64,000 nucleotides of DNA from Arthrobacter sp. AFG20 (GCF_002892795.1 NZ_PJMC01000008.1:158992-222991), one strand, 5' to 3'; positions 18,093 through 27,190 are shown, numbered from the stretch's first letter. Numbers and translations are program-made. Notes: a model not told the origin generated them from the sequence alone.

Positions 18093-18128
18093 GAACGGTT
18101 TGGTGACAGATCGCGGTAAAGTGCCCCT

Positions 18129-18776
18129 ATGCCCCGGATTTCGGCTCCCAGCAACGCCGCGCAGCGCGCCGAGACCCAGCGCCGCATCCTGAACGCCTTC
18201 GGTGAGCTTCTCTTCTCGCACGGGCTGCCCGGACTGACTATGACGGACGTTGCCCGGCACGCAGGGATCGGCCGTACGGCTGTGTACAACTACTACGCCG
18301 ACATCGAAGAGCTCCTGATTGCCTACGCACTCGTGGAGACGGAACGGTTCATGACTGGGCTGCGGGAGTCGCTCGCCCGGCTGGACAATCCGGTGGACCG
18401 GCTGGCCCTGTACGTGCGGGCCCAGGTGGAGGATCTCAGCCGCCGGCATCTGCCGCCGGGTCCGGCCATGGGCGCCGTCCTCTCGCCGGCGTCGTTCGCC
18501 AAGCTGGCCGACCACGTCGGCGGGCTCAGCGACATGCTGCAGGACATTCTTCGCGACGGCATGGACCAGGCCTACTTCCCGGTGGCAGACCCCCTCCAGC
18601 AGGCGCAGCTGATCCACGGCACGCTCTCCTCCAGCGCCGCCCGCGGCGACGCCTCCGCGGACCTGGAGGAACGGATCTCGCGGACCGTCCGCTTCATCCA
18701 GTTGGGCGCCGGGGCAAGGTTCGACGACGGCGGCCGCCCCTTGCGCCTGCAGCCGCCTGCCGCTGCGGCCGGCTAG
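18129..18776 (+). CDS. TetR family transcriptional regulator
   Basis: A 215-residue regulator with the TetR helix-turn-helix at about 15-60 (RRILNAFGELLFSHGLPGLT then VARHAGIGRTAVYNYYAD). The ligand domain is variable and gives no hint of effector. Start ATG 18129. Neighbouring genes do not form an obvious target operon. A family-1 palindrome sits directly upstream and probably within or next to its promoter. Confidence 0.88.
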   Translation: MPRISAPSNAAQRAETQRRILNAFGELLFSHGLPGLTMTDVARHAGIGRTAVYNYYADIEELLIAYALVETERFMTGLRESLARLDNPVDRLALYVRAQVEDLSRRHLPPGPAMGAVLSPASFAKLADHVGGLSDMLQDILRDGMDQAYFPVADPLQQAQLIHGTLSSSAARGDASADLEERISRTVRFIQLGAGARFDDGGRPLRLQPPAAAAG

Positions 18777-18789
18777 GGAACAGCCAGCC

Positions 18790-18845
18790 AAGGCTCGGGC
18801 TGCAAAGGCTCAGGCTGCAAAAGGCTCAGGCTGCAAAGGCTCAGG
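18790..18845. repeat. Short tandem repeat, 15-bp unit, 3.7 copies
   Basis: The unit AAGGCTCAGGCTGCA is repeated from 18790, with one C-to-G change in copy 1 and one extra A between copies 2 and 3. It lies between the convergent TetR and LytR_C genes and runs across the latter's stop codon (18841-18843). It may vary in copy number between strains. Confidence 0.85.
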
Positions 18846-19515
18846 GCTTGGCGCCCTGGGTGGGCATGACTGGCCACTGAGACTCGTCGGCAACGCGACG
18901 AGTCTCCCGCGGGCAGCTGAGCTGGCCCGGCGTCTGGTCAACAAGCTGCGGCTTGACCAGGCCGCGGTAGTCGCCAGTCAGGATCACGTCCACGCTGGCG
19001 TCCTTGCGGCCGTCCTGGAAGTAGTCCGAGCCAGGCAGATTCCGCTGGACGGTAAAGGCCGCCGCTTGTCCGGCGGCACCTGAGACGATGGCCGCCACGC
19101 CGCGGTAGCCGGTTTCCGTGTTGGCCACGTTGCCGAGAACAAACTTCCTGGCCTTGAACTCATTGGCTGCCGCCTTGGCCAGGCCGTTGCGGCTCGTGGC
19201 GTTGAGTACGTTCACCTTCACCTTGGCGGGCGGCGTGTAGTCGAAGGTCGTGGCCGGGCAGACGGAGGAGTTCTCCTGGGCCTGGATAGCGGACGGAAAC
19301 TTGATCTGCCCGCTCATCACACCCATTGCCCCCATGATCCCTGCGACAATGAGGCCAAGCAGCAGCACGAGCACCACACCGTGCAGGATCCGGCGGCGAA
19401 GGCGGCCGGGGTTTTCCGCGTTCTCGTCGTCCTCGACGAACGTGGCCCTGAGCTCGGGGCCACTAATTACGCGGTGACCGTGAAGGACGGTCACGTCTCT
19501 GGGTTTTCTAGCCAT
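18841..19515 (-). CDS. LytR C-terminal domain membrane protein
   Basis: A 224-residue protein with a cytoplasmic N-terminus, one membrane helix at about 45-68 (HGVVLVLLLGLIVAGIMGAM) and an extracellular LytR_C domain (about 95-190, VKVNVLNATSRNGLAKAAAN). The domain occurs alone or with LytR-CpsA-Psr cell-wall ligases; here the ligase domain is absent. A cell-envelope role is likely. It overlaps the upstream VapB-like gene by eight bases, so the two are co-translated. Its last codons lie in a short tandem repeat. Confidence 0.88.
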   Translation of the reverse strand: MARKPRDVTVLHGHRVISGPELRATFVEDDENAENPGRLRRRILHGVVLVLLLGLIVAGIMGAMGVMSGQIKFPSAIQAQENSSVCPATTFDYTPPAKVKVNVLNATSRNGLAKAAANEFKARKFVLGNVANTETGYRGVAAIVSGAAGQAAAFTVQRNLPGSDYFQDGRKDASVDVILTGDYRGLVKPQLVDQTPGQLSCPRETRRVADESQWPVMPTQGAKP

Positions 19516-19807
19516 CGATCACAAGCACCCTTGCATGTATCGCGGTGCGCTGGTGGAGTGCAGTCCTTACCGCCCGGTGCAGGCCGTCCTCCAGATAGAG
19601 GGTGCCCTGGTACTGCACCACGTGGGGAAACAGGTCCCCAAAGAAAGTGGAGTCCTCGGCAAGGAGCGCTTCAAGATCCAGGGTCCGCTTGGTGGTCACA
19701 AGTTCATCCAGCCGCACGGGACGGGGCGGAAGAGCCGCCCAGTCTTTGGGGGTACTGAAACCATGGTCGGGGTAAGGGCGTCCCTCGCCCACAGCTTTGA
19801 ATATCAC
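19508..19807 (-). CDS. Conserved actinobacterial protein, often labelled VapB-family antitoxin
   Basis: A 99-residue protein beginning MIFKAVGEGRPYPDHGFSTP, with the highly conserved stretches VRLDELVTTKRTLDLEALL and YLEDGLHRAVRTAL. Databases commonly label this family a type II VapB antitoxin, but the fold suggested by DGLHRA is ParB/Sulfiredoxin-like and no VapC toxin lies beside it. I regard the antitoxin label as unproven. It is co-transcribed with the LytR_C membrane protein. Confidence 0.8.
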   Translation of the reverse strand: MIFKAVGEGRPYPDHGFSTPKDWAALPPRPVRLDELVTTKRTLDLEALLAEDSTFFGDLFPHVVQYQGTLYLEDGLHRAVRTALHQRTAIHARVLVIDG

Positions 19808-19955
19808 TCTGCCAGCTTAAGCAACTGGCCGGTTCAAGGGAATGTGGGTTCAGCGCGCCGCGGGAGGTTGTAGCCAAACAGTAACTATCTGTCACATGCT
19901 GGCCGCCTGCCTCGGCCCGGGCGGATTGCCCGGTGGCGGCTGACAGAATGGAACC

Positions 19956-20885
19956 ATGACTGCACCTACCGCGAATGCTGCCCCGGGGTTCGGCGCCCAC
20001 ACGCCGTCAGCACCCGCCCTGGCCCTGCTCCTGGACGTTGACGGCCCGGTTGCCAGCCCGGTGACCAGGGATGTGAAACCGGAAATCATTGCTGATTTGG
20101 TGGCTCTCGCAAACGCCGGAGTACCGGTCATCTTCAACACCGGGCGCTCGGACGCCTTCATCCGCGAGCAGGTCATGGAGCCCATGATCGCCGCCGGAAT
20201 GCCGGGCGGAACGCTGATCCACGCCATCTGCGAAAAAGGCGCGGTTTGGTTCAGCTACACCGCGGCCGGCCCCGGACCCATCCACGTGGACCACGAGCTT
20301 GCCGTGCCGGCAGCCTACGGCGACGATGTCCGTCGCATGGTGGCTGAGGACTACTCTGCCCACATGTTCTTCGACGAAACCAAGCGCGCCATGGTGTCGG
20401 TGGAGCAGCACATTGACGTGCCCAGCAGTGAATACCTCGCCGAGCAGAAGCTGTTTGATGCCGAGGCGATGCAGCTGATGGAGCGCCACGGACTGGGGGT
20501 CGTGCGGCTGGACCACCATGCACCCAACTCCGACGACGAGATCGACTACCGCGTGGACCCCACCATCATTTCCACGGACATTGAATCGGTGCGGCTGGGC
20601 AAGGACCTCGGCGCGAGCCGCGCTGTGGAGCTGCTTGCGGCCCAGGGCATCATGCCGCAGGCGTGGCGGACGGTCGGCGATTCCCGCACGGATTACGCCA
20701 TGGCCGACTGGCTGCACCACAACGACCACGCCGTGAAGCACGTCGACGTCAGACCTGCGGACGGCATCCCGGCCAAGCCCTACGACGTCCTCACCGCCGC
20801 CGACCTGGGCCTGCAGGAAACGGTCATTCACGACGACGCCGGGGCGGCGTTCCTGTCCAGTTGGCGGCAGGCGCTCCTCGGCTAG
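19956..20885 (+). CDS. HAD family hydrolase
   Basis: A 309-residue haloacid-dehalogenase phosphatase. Motif I is LLLDVDGPV (about 25-33), where the first Asp is the nucleophile. Motif II is NTGRSD (about 65-70), and motif IV is GDSRTDYAMADW near 246. A cap between motifs II and III suggests the Cof/sucrose-phosphatase type. Substrate unknown. It stands alone, divergent from the VapB-like gene, with its own upstream region of 148 bases. Confidence 0.85.
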   Translation: MTAPTANAAPGFGAHTPSAPALALLLDVDGPVASPVTRDVKPEIIADLVALANAGVPVIFNTGRSDAFIREQVMEPMIAAGMPGGTLIHAICEKGAVWFSYTAAGPGPIHVDHELAVPAAYGDDVRRMVAEDYSAHMFFDETKRAMVSVEQHIDVPSSEYLAEQKLFDAEAMQLMERHGLGVVRLDHHAPNSDDEIDYRVDPTIISTDIESVRLGKDLGASRAVELLAAQGIMPQAWRTVGDSRTDYAMADWLHHNDHAVKHVDVRPADGIPAKPYDVLTAADLGLQETVIHDDAGAAFLSSWRQALLG

Positions 20886-21112
20886 GCCCGCTGCCGCGGC
20901 CCAGCGGGCCGGGCCAGGGCCCGCGGGCAGGCCTTGGCCGCCTGCCCGGCATGTTTCCCGGCAGGACTATCATGCAAGTAAGACTTCACCACCCCTAGCA
21001 GCATGGGAGAAACGCCATCACGGACGTAACGGTTCAGGACGACATCTATTACGGCGGTCAGGCAGCCGAGGACGACGTACCCGCACTCGCGGAAGCAACG
21101 TCGCCGGCGGCT

Positions 21113-22615
21113 GTGGCGCGCCTCAAACACCGCCCCGACGTCGTCCGCCGATCAGGCCGGTATGCGCTGATCAACGACACCCGGACGCCTTACCAGGCCA
21201 TGGTTGAGGACCTGCTCTTCCTTCGGAATGTGCTGGACGGGGCCGGGCTGGATTATCTGCTGGTCAGGGGCAACAACGACCGTCCCGTGATCGCCCTTGA
21301 CTGGAAGGACCGGAAGAAGCTGCGGTCCGCCCTCGTTGACGCATGCCGGCACGAACCGTTCTACTCCATGACCGTGGACGCGAAGAAGAAAACATCCGTC
21401 CTGGTCGCCGACGGCGAGCTCTCCGTCAACCGCCAGGCACGCATCTTCCGGCTGTACCGCCCGCGGGTGGAGCCCGAGGGCGGCTTCGAATTTGGTGCAT
21501 CCGCCGGCGTCCAGGTGGAACTCTGGAGCTTCCTGGGCAACGAAGTGATCCTGCCGATCGAGAACTCGCTCACCCGCCGCACCATGATGGCCCACGAAGC
21601 CGTCCGCGGAACGGTTGAGCGTTACGGCCACACCTGGCCCACCATCGAGAACATGTTCGCTGACCACGCGAGCGACATCAGCTTTGACATCGACATGGTC
21701 TTCTCCTGGGTGGACGGCACCTCGCCGGAATACATCGCCGCCCGGCGGGCCCGGATGGCGGGGGCTGTTTTGGGTGAGGGCGACGACCACGAGGCGCGCT
21801 ACCGGCAGATCAATGAGCTCAAATACGCGCTCCGCTCGGTGTACATGTTTGCACCGTGGGTCCGCCGCATCTTCATCGCCACGGACTCCCCCGCGCCGGA
21901 ATGGCTGAACGACCACCCGTCGGTGACCATCGTCCGGAGCGAGGCGTTCTTCGCTGACCCGTCGGTGCTGCCCACCCACAACTCGCAGGCCGTGGAGTGC
22001 CAGCTGCACCACATCGAGGGCCTCTCCGAGCACTTCCTCTACTCCAACGACGATATGTTCTTCGGGCGGCCGGTGGGCCCGGACATGTTCTTCACTCCGG
22101 GCGGGATCACCAAGTTCATCGAGGCCGAGACCCGCATCGGCCTCGGCGAAAACGACGCCGAACGCAGCGGCTTCGAAAACGCTGCCCGGGTCAACCGGAA
22201 GCTGCTCTGGAACCGCTTCGGCCGGATCACCACCCGCCACCTGGAGCACTCGGCGGCGCCGCTGCGCCGGAGCGTCGTAGCCCAGATGGAGCAAGAGTTC
22301 CCGGCCGAGTTCGCGAACACCGCCGCCAGCACATTCCGGGCCGCAGACAATATTTCCGTGACGAATTCCTTCTACCACTACTACGCGCTGTTGACCGGCC
22401 GGGCTGTGACCCAGACGGCGGCCAAGGTGCGGTACGTGGACACCACGCTGCGGTCCGGCCTGACGTACCTGCCCAAGCTGCTGACCAAGCGCAACATGGA
22501 CTTCTTTTGCCTCAACGACGGAAGCTTTCCGGAGGTGCCGGCCGACGAACGGGCGGACCTTGTCACAGAGTTCCTGGAGAGGTACTACCCCATCAAGGCG
22601 CCCTGGGAAAAGTAA
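21113..22615 (+). CDS. Stealth family sugar-phosphate transferase
   Basis: A 500-residue protein with the four Stealth conserved regions: CR1 MVFSWVDGTSPEY, CR2 LRSVYMFAPWVRRIFIATDS, CR3 LPTHNSQAVECQLHHIEGLSEHFLYSNDDMF and a C-terminal CR4. Stealth proteins transfer hexose-1-phosphate in capsule or cell-wall polysaccharide synthesis. GTG 21113 is the first canonical start but has no clear ribosome site. The frame stays open to 20996, and an ATC at 21017 sits six bases after GGGAGA. The true N-terminus may include those 32 extra codons. Confidence 0.88.
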   Translation: MARLKHRPDVVRRSGRYALINDTRTPYQAMVEDLLFLRNVLDGAGLDYLLVRGNNDRPVIALDWKDRKKLRSALVDACRHEPFYSMTVDAKKKTSVLVADGELSVNRQARIFRLYRPRVEPEGGFEFGASAGVQVELWSFLGNEVILPIENSLTRRTMMAHEAVRGTVERYGHTWPTIENMFADHASDISFDIDMVFSWVDGTSPEYIAARRARMAGAVLGEGDDHEARYRQINELKYALRSVYMFAPWVRRIFIATDSPAPEWLNDHPSVTIVRSEAFFADPSVLPTHNSQAVECQLHHIEGLSEHFLYSNDDMFFGRPVGPDMFFTPGGITKFIEAETRIGLGENDAERSGFENAARVNRKLLWNRFGRITTRHLEHSAAPLRRSVVAQMEQEFPAEFANTAASTFRAADNISVTNSFYHYYALLTGRAVTQTAAKVRYVDTTLRSGLTYLPKLLTKRNMDFFCLNDGSFPEVPADERADLVTEFLERYYPIKAPWEK

Positions 22616-22647
22616 CCACGGGGAAATGCAAGAACTGTGCCGCAGGA

Positions 22648-22687
22648 AGCCCCCGCTGGAACTGACCACTCAGATCCGGCGGGGGCT
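22648..22687. terminator. Hairpin between convergent Stealth and phosphodiesterase genes
   Basis: AGCCCCCGCTGG pairs with CCGGCGGGGGCT (one G-T pair) across a 16-base loop. It lies 32 bases after the Stealth stop and 25 bases after the phosphodiesterase stop on the other strand, so it may serve both. No long T-tract follows. Confidence 0.65.
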
Positions 22688-22712
22688 CATCTGTTGGAGC
22701 AGACCTTCGCTG

Positions 22713-23624
22713 CTACTTCCGCGTGAGGACGGGACGTTTGGCCCCTTCGGGGATGCGGATTCCGGCTGCCGCCAGGCGGCGTTCCGTCTCCTCGGGGCTG
22801 ACATACTCGCCCACCGTGGGAGTGGCGCCCAGCGGCACCACGGAATGCACCACCGTGTGCTCATAAACGTGCACCAGGTTGAAGGCCTGGCCGCCGTCGC
22901 GGCCGCGGGTGCCGCCCACCGGAACATTCAGGTCCTGGGTGTAGCACGTGGCTGAGGCCACGGAGACCGGGATGCCGGCGAAGCTCGCCGTCGTGGAGTA
23001 ATGCAGGTGGCCGGCAAGGATGCTGCGGACATCCGAGTTCCGGACCACGGCTGCCAGGGACGCCTGGTCGCGGAGCTCCACGAGCACAGACAGGTCCAGC
23101 ACCGACGGAACCGGCGGATGGTGCAGGGCCAGGATCGTGCCGTCCGGCGCGGGGGTCTCCAGCTGCCCGGCGAGCCAGTCCAGCTGGTTGTCACTGAGTT
23201 CGCCGTGGTGGTAGCCAGGCACGGACGTGTCCATGGTGATGACCCGCAGCCCGTTGACGTAGTAGCTGTGGTCGACGGGATCGTCGTTGCCGTGCTGGTT
23301 GAACAGGCCGGCACGGAAGTTGGCGCGGTTGTCGTGATTGCCCATGGCCCAGATGACCTGGGCGCCGAGATCCCGGCACGCGGGCTCCACGACCGCGCGG
23401 AGCTTGGCGTAGGCCTCGGGGTCACCCTTGTCCGCCAGGTCGCCGGTGAAAATCACAGCTTCCGGGCGCGCGCCGGATGCCTGAACCTCGTCGAAGAGCT
23501 GGATCAGGCGGGCTTCGCTGTCAATTGCGCCGTATAGGGGGTCCGGACCTCCCAACAGATGGGTGTCACTCAGGTGGAGTAGAAAATGGCGTGGCCGGGG
23601 ATGCTCGGCCTCGATGAGCTCCAT
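22713..23624 (-). CDS. Cyclic-nucleotide phosphodiesterase, CpdA-like metallophosphoesterase
   Basis: A 303-residue calcineurin-like enzyme with all metal-binding motifs: LSDTHL (18-23), GDLADKG (61-67), GNHDNR (94-99), LHHPPVPS and GHLHY. This order and spacing match class III cAMP phosphodiesterases (CpdA, Mycobacterium Rv0805). It would lower cAMP or hydrolyse related phosphodiesters in the cytoplasm. Start ATG 23624 has AAGG six bases upstream. Its 5' side is a long gene-free region. Confidence 0.9.
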   Translation of the reverse strand: MELIEAEHPRPRHFLLHLSDTHLLGGPDPLYGAIDSEARLIQLFDEVQASGARPEAVIFTGDLADKGDPEAYAKLRAVVEPACRDLGAQVIWAMGNHDNRANFRAGLFNQHGNDDPVDHSYYVNGLRVITMDTSVPGYHHGELSDNQLDWLAGQLETPAPDGTILALHHPPVPSVLDLSVLVELRDQASLAAVVRNSDVRSILAGHLHYSTTASFAGIPVSVASATCYTQDLNVPVGGTRGRDGGQAFNLVHVYEHTVVHSVVPLGATPTVGEYVSPEETERRLAAAGIRIPEGAKRPVLTRK

Positions 23625-24242
23625 TGCTGCCTTCGCGGTAGTTAGGAAGCGGGGCGCCTCCTGTGTCCCTTCCAGTACGTTCCATCCAACCAGATAAAAA
23701 ACGAACTATGGGGAAACGGGAGTTGGCATGTTGAAAAATTACAACACCGCCGCCGCTTTCGGGCTACCTTCCTCGCTTTCGTTTCCTTGCGTGGGCACCC
23801 CCCGATGGCCACTTCGTTAGTTTGCCGCGCACTGTTTGATTTGCAGAGATAGACACGGAGACAGAAGTCCGCCGGCTGTTCCAGGCGGAATGCTCTTCCG
23901 GAACGTACCCGGCTTACCGCGCCTCGGGCAGCGTGAAAGGAGGACTCCGGCGCACTGCCGCGCGCGGACAAAGCGCCCAGCAGACCAGGGAGAGCCCGTA
24001 CAGCCGGGCTCGGAGGATGCATCCGCTGCCAGCAGGGCATCCCCCGCAGGGCATCCGAAACCCGGGCGGGTTCCGTCGGGTGCCGGCGGAATCGTTTGGA
24101 GGGAAGTCACATCGTGCTCTCTCGCCGGGTGCATGGCTGTCATCAATGACAACGGCTTTGGCTTCCGTTGCATTCCCTGACCTCCTGACCAGTTGGATTC
24201 ATCCGGTAAGCGAACAGCCCGACAGCGGCCGCCCTCTACCGC
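23625..24242. other. 618-bp gene-free region upstream of the phosphodiesterase
   Basis: No convincing gene: open frames on both strands (about 115 residues) have no family resemblance and no ribosome site. The stretch 23700-23850 is AT-richer than its surroundings and has a TGTTG-N8-CAACA repeat (23729-23746), so it may hold the phosphodiesterase promoter. The part 23870-24180 is rich in short hairpins, for example TGTCAT-CA-ATGACA at 24138-24151. A structured leader or small RNA is possible, but I could not match a known class. Confidence 0.4.
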
Positions 24243-25955
24243 TTACGGCGCCGCCGCGGGCTCCGCGGTCGGTACAGATTCTGCTGCCGCCTTCGCTTCT
24301 GCCACGGCAGCATCCTCGACTGGCGCAGCACCTGGCAATGTGGCGGTTGCCGGTGCCGAAGAGGGAACTGGCGCCGGGGCCGGCACTACCGGGGCCGGCG
24401 CTGCCGGGACCGCCGGCACTACCGGGGCCGGCGCTGCCGGGACCGCCGGCACTACGGGGGCCGGCGCTGCCGGGACCGCCGGCACTACGGGGGCCGGCGC
24501 TGCCGGGACCGCCGGCGCGGGGACAGGCTCCGGCACCACCGGTGCGGGCTCAACAGGTGCAGCTTCCGTTGGGCCAGGCCCGGAACTCGTGTTCGGTGGG
24601 GCGGGCACGGCCGGTTCGGCGGGTGCCGGTGGCGCGGGCTCGGTCGGAACTACCGGCTCGGTGGGCAGCGGGTCAGCCGGCGGCGCCGACTCGGTGGGCG
24701 GCGGCGCGGGCTCGGTCTGTGCCGGTGGCTCGGGCACGGCCGGAACCACCGGCACAGTGGGTGGGTCAGCCGGCGGCACAGGTGTCGCAGTGGGCGGCGC
24801 GGGAGTGGGCGCGGGAGCCGGTTTCGGCGTCGGAGTAGGCTTCGGGGTCGGAGTAGGAGTCGGGGCCGGCTTGGGCTTGGCTGTCGCGGGAGGCGTCAGC
24901 TTCGGCGGCGTCGGTTGGGGACTTGTCGTGACGGTCGAGGTTTCCGCTTGGCTGGAGGAAGCGGACCCGGAGAACGATGAACTGGCGACCAAGGTGGGTC
25001 GCGCAGCAGTTGCCCGGCCGGCCCGAGGGTAGGCCATCGCAGCCGCAGTCACCGGTGTCAGGCCGTCGTCGGTGTTGCCCGGCCCGCTGTTGCCCGGGAT
25101 GTTGGGGATCGCCCACCCGTACGTGCTGGCAGCGCCCCCTGCGAAGCTGGTAAACACAGCGGGTGTCAGTTGGTCGGTCTGCCGGATGGGCAGCAGGGTC
25201 CACTTGAGGGGATCCTCGTGCTGTCCGTTCTTGATGACCTCGAAGTGCAGGTGGCAGCCGGTGGAGGATCCGGTGGTGCCCACCTCCGCGATGATCTCGC
25301 CGACCCGAACCTGGTCGCCCTTTTCGACGGCGATGCCCTGCAGGTGGTTGTACGTGGTGATCAGGCCATTGCCGTGGTCGATCTCCACCCTGTTGCCCCC
25401 GCCCCAGGGGTGCCATCCGGCGGCCCGGACCACGCCGCCATCGGCTGCGTAAACGCGGGTGCCGCAGGCGGCTGCGTAGTCCTGGCCCCAGTGGAATTCG
25501 CCTGATTCGCCGGTGATCGGGCTGTGCCGCAGGCCGAACGGGGAAGTTGGCGTGAGGTCTTCCAAGGGCGCCATGAGGAAGCCGGCTCCGGGCCGCTTCA
25601 GCGCGGTGGAGGCCACGCCCGGAGATTTGGCGGCGCCTGTCTTGATTGCCTTGACTTTGGAGTTGGACACGGTGTGTCCGGTGGGGGCCTTCACCGGCGC
25701 AGCGAGGCCGGACCCGCTGGCCGGGTACCCGGGCGGTGTGGTGTCGGGATCGAGGAGCTCCGGCCCGACGACTCCCGAGGGAGCTGCAATTGGGACGGCA
25801 GCACCCACGGGCTGCTGGAGGGAAGTGGCCGGCCCCTGGAATCCGAAGGCGAAGACGGAGAAGCCAACAACCACTGCCGCGGACAGGCTCCGCAGGGCGA
25901 TCCGGCCCGGGCCGATCACCCTCGGTGCGTGCTTGTGTCCCCCGTGATTTGCCAC
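24243..25955 (-). CDS. Secreted M23 family peptidase with repetitive Pro/Ala tail
   Basis: A 570-residue protein: N-terminal membrane/signal segment (about 18-42), an M23 (LytM) domain at about 130-265 and a long Pro/Ala/Val tail. Zinc ligands are seen in HWGQDYA (HxxxD) and HLHFEV (HxH), so the peptidoglycan endopeptidase appears active. The tail from about 330 to the end includes four in-frame 11-residue repeats (AVPAAPAPVVP), probably spanning the cell wall. Start GTG 25955 has AGGAG seven bases upstream. It is divergent from the DUF2236 gene. Confidence 0.9.
   Translation of the reverse strand: MANHGGHKHAPRVIGPGRIALRSLSAAVVVGFSVFAFGFQGPATSLQQPVGAAVPIAAPSGVVGPELLDPDTTPPGYPASGSGLAAPVKAPTGHTVSNSKVKAIKTGAAKSPGVASTALKRPGAGFLMAPLEDLTPTSPFGLRHSPITGESGEFHWGQDYAAACGTRVYAADGGVVRAAGWHPWGGGNRVEIDHGNGLITTYNHLQGIAVEKGDQVRVGEIIAEVGTTGSSTGCHLHFEVIKNGQHEDPLKWTLLPIRQTDQLTPAVFTSFAGGAASTYGWAIPNIPGNSGPGNTDDGLTPVTAAAMAYPRAGRATAARPTLVASSSFSGSASSSQAETSTVTTSPQPTPPKLTPPATAKPKPAPTPTPTPKPTPTPKPAPAPTPAPPTATPVPPADPPTVPVVPAVPEPPAQTEPAPPPTESAPPADPLPTEPVVPTEPAPPAPAEPAVPAPPNTSSGPGPTEAAPVEPAPVVPEPVPAPAVPAAPAPVVPAVPAAPAPVVPAVPAAPAPVVPAVPAAPAPVVPAPAPVPSSAPATATLPGAAPVEDAAVAEAKAAAESVPTAEPAAAP
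24382..24513. repeat. 33-bp tandem repeat, four copies, in the M23 peptidase gene
   Basis: Four nearly identical 33-base units starting at 24382, 24415, 24448 and 24481 encode an 11-residue Pro/Ala/Val unit on the minus strand. The copies differ by one base. Near-identity at DNA level suggests recent expansion by slippage or recombination. Confidence 0.92.
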
Positions 25956-26215
25956 TGAATTCTCCTGGATCAGTACCCGTCAAACTCCTATCTCGACGAG
26001 CGTGTCCTCCATTGTGGCCACAGGCTCAAGAGCGGCGAAACCCCTAAAACTGGGGGGTCAGCCGGTACGGGTCCATAGGCTTTTTAACGAGTGCTGCCTT
26101 GGTACTGGCCGCGGGCTATTTGGATACCCGGCTCTTCGGGCGTGCCCGGGGCACAGACGGAAAATGAGGCGACTCCTCCACTTAACCGACCCGCCTCGGC
26201 GCGCGAGAATGAAAT

Positions 26216-27124
26216 ATGCGGACTTTCCTGAGGGAGTGGCAGGCGGAACTGAAGCGCACGCTCACCGGCAGCCCGGATGCGCTGCCGGACTGGTCCCGGA
26301 AGTTTGCCCGGGGCGACGACCCAGGGTATTTCCTCCCCGGGTCCGCGGTCTGGGCCGTCCATGGCGGGGTGCCGACCATCGTCGGCGGCATTCGGTCCCT
26401 GTTGATGCAGACACTTCACCCCGCAGTCCTCGCCGGGGTGCACGACCATTCAAATTTCCGTGAGGATACGTTGGGCCGACTGGCCCGCACCACTGCCTGG
26501 ATCCACGCCCTCACGTACGGGTCCACTGCTGACGCCCGGGCGGCGACCGCCAGAGTGGCCCGGCTGCACGAATCCGTTAACGGCAAGTATGTCGATGGCG
26601 ACGGCACCGTCCAGAAGTACTCCGCCAACGATCCTGAGCTGCTCCGCTGGGTGCACATCACATTCACCGACTCGTTTCTCCGCACTCATGAGCTGTGGGA
26701 CGGCCCCATTCCGGGCGGCCCGGATGCCTACGTGCGTGAGTGGGCGCAGGCGGGCAGGCTCATGGGAGTGGAGTCCCCGCCGGAGAGCAAGTCCGCCCTC
26801 GTCCGGGAGCTCGCGGAATGGTCTGCCGCAGGCACTCTCCGCCATGATGAACGGGTCGCCGAAACAGTCGCGTTCATCAGGAATCCGCCCCTACATCCCC
26901 TGCTGAAACCGGGTTACCGAGTGCTGTTCGCGGCCGCCGTCCTGAGCTTGGACCCCGACTACCGCCGGCTGCTCGGACTGCGGACCGCCCGGATCGGTCC
27001 CCTGCCGCTGCCGGTGAGGTCGGCCGCCCGGGCGACCCTCGCCGTCGTACGCCTCGCATTGGGTCCGGCCAGCCCCAGCCAGCTAGCCGCCCGCGAGCGG
27101 CTCCGGAGGCTGGGCGTGACGTAG
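26216..27124 (+). CDS. Oxygenase MpaB/DUF2236 family protein
   Basis: A 302-residue protein with the DUF2236 signatures GSAVWAVHGG, LLMQTLHPAVLAGVHDHSNF, RTTAWIHALTYG and the late VHITFTDSFLR. The family includes latex-clearing protein and MpaB, which bind a b-type haem between conserved His residues. Function in this organism is unknown. ATG 26216 has only a weak ribosome site. It is convergent with the tRNA-Ser gene. Confidence 0.85.
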   Translation: MRTFLREWQAELKRTLTGSPDALPDWSRKFARGDDPGYFLPGSAVWAVHGGVPTIVGGIRSLLMQTLHPAVLAGVHDHSNFREDTLGRLARTTAWIHALTYGSTADARAATARVARLHESVNGKYVDGDGTVQKYSANDPELLRWVHITFTDSFLRTHELWDGPIPGGPDAYVREWAQAGRLMGVESPPESKSALVRELAEWSAAGTLRHDERVAETVAFIRNPPLHPLLKPGYRVLFAAAVLSLDPDYRRLLGLRTARIGPLPLPVRSAARATLAVVRLALGPASPSQLAARERLRRLGVT

Positions 27125-27153
27125 CTCTCCCTCGTATCCGGGGCTGGAAGCAG

Positions 27154-27183
27154 AAAAACCCGGTCCTGACTTCAGGACCGGGC
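27154..27183 (-). terminator. Intrinsic terminator of tRNA-Ser
   Basis: CCCGGTCCTGA pairs perfectly with TCAGGACCGGG around a two-base CT spacer (27159-27182). On the minus strand it is followed by TTTTT (27158-27154). It ends the tRNA transcript and may also stop the convergent DUF2236 transcript. Confidence 0.88.
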
Positions 27184-27190
27184 TTTCCAT

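Noticed and set aside
24382..24513. Regular 33-bp repeats that could suggest a CRISPR array
   Set aside because: There are no unique spacers; the units are contiguous, in frame, and encode part of the M23 peptidase tail. No cas genes are present.
24193..25032. A Gly/Ala/Thr-rich plus-strand open frame resembling a PE_PGRS-like protein
   Set aside because: It is the complement of the Pro/Ala-rich tail of the M23 peptidase gene, which has a proper start, signal segment and catalytic domain.
25956..26215. Possible c-di-AMP (ydaO) riboswitch before the M23 peptidase
   Set aside because: Actinobacterial wall hydrolases often have one, but I could not find the conserved core sequences in this leader.
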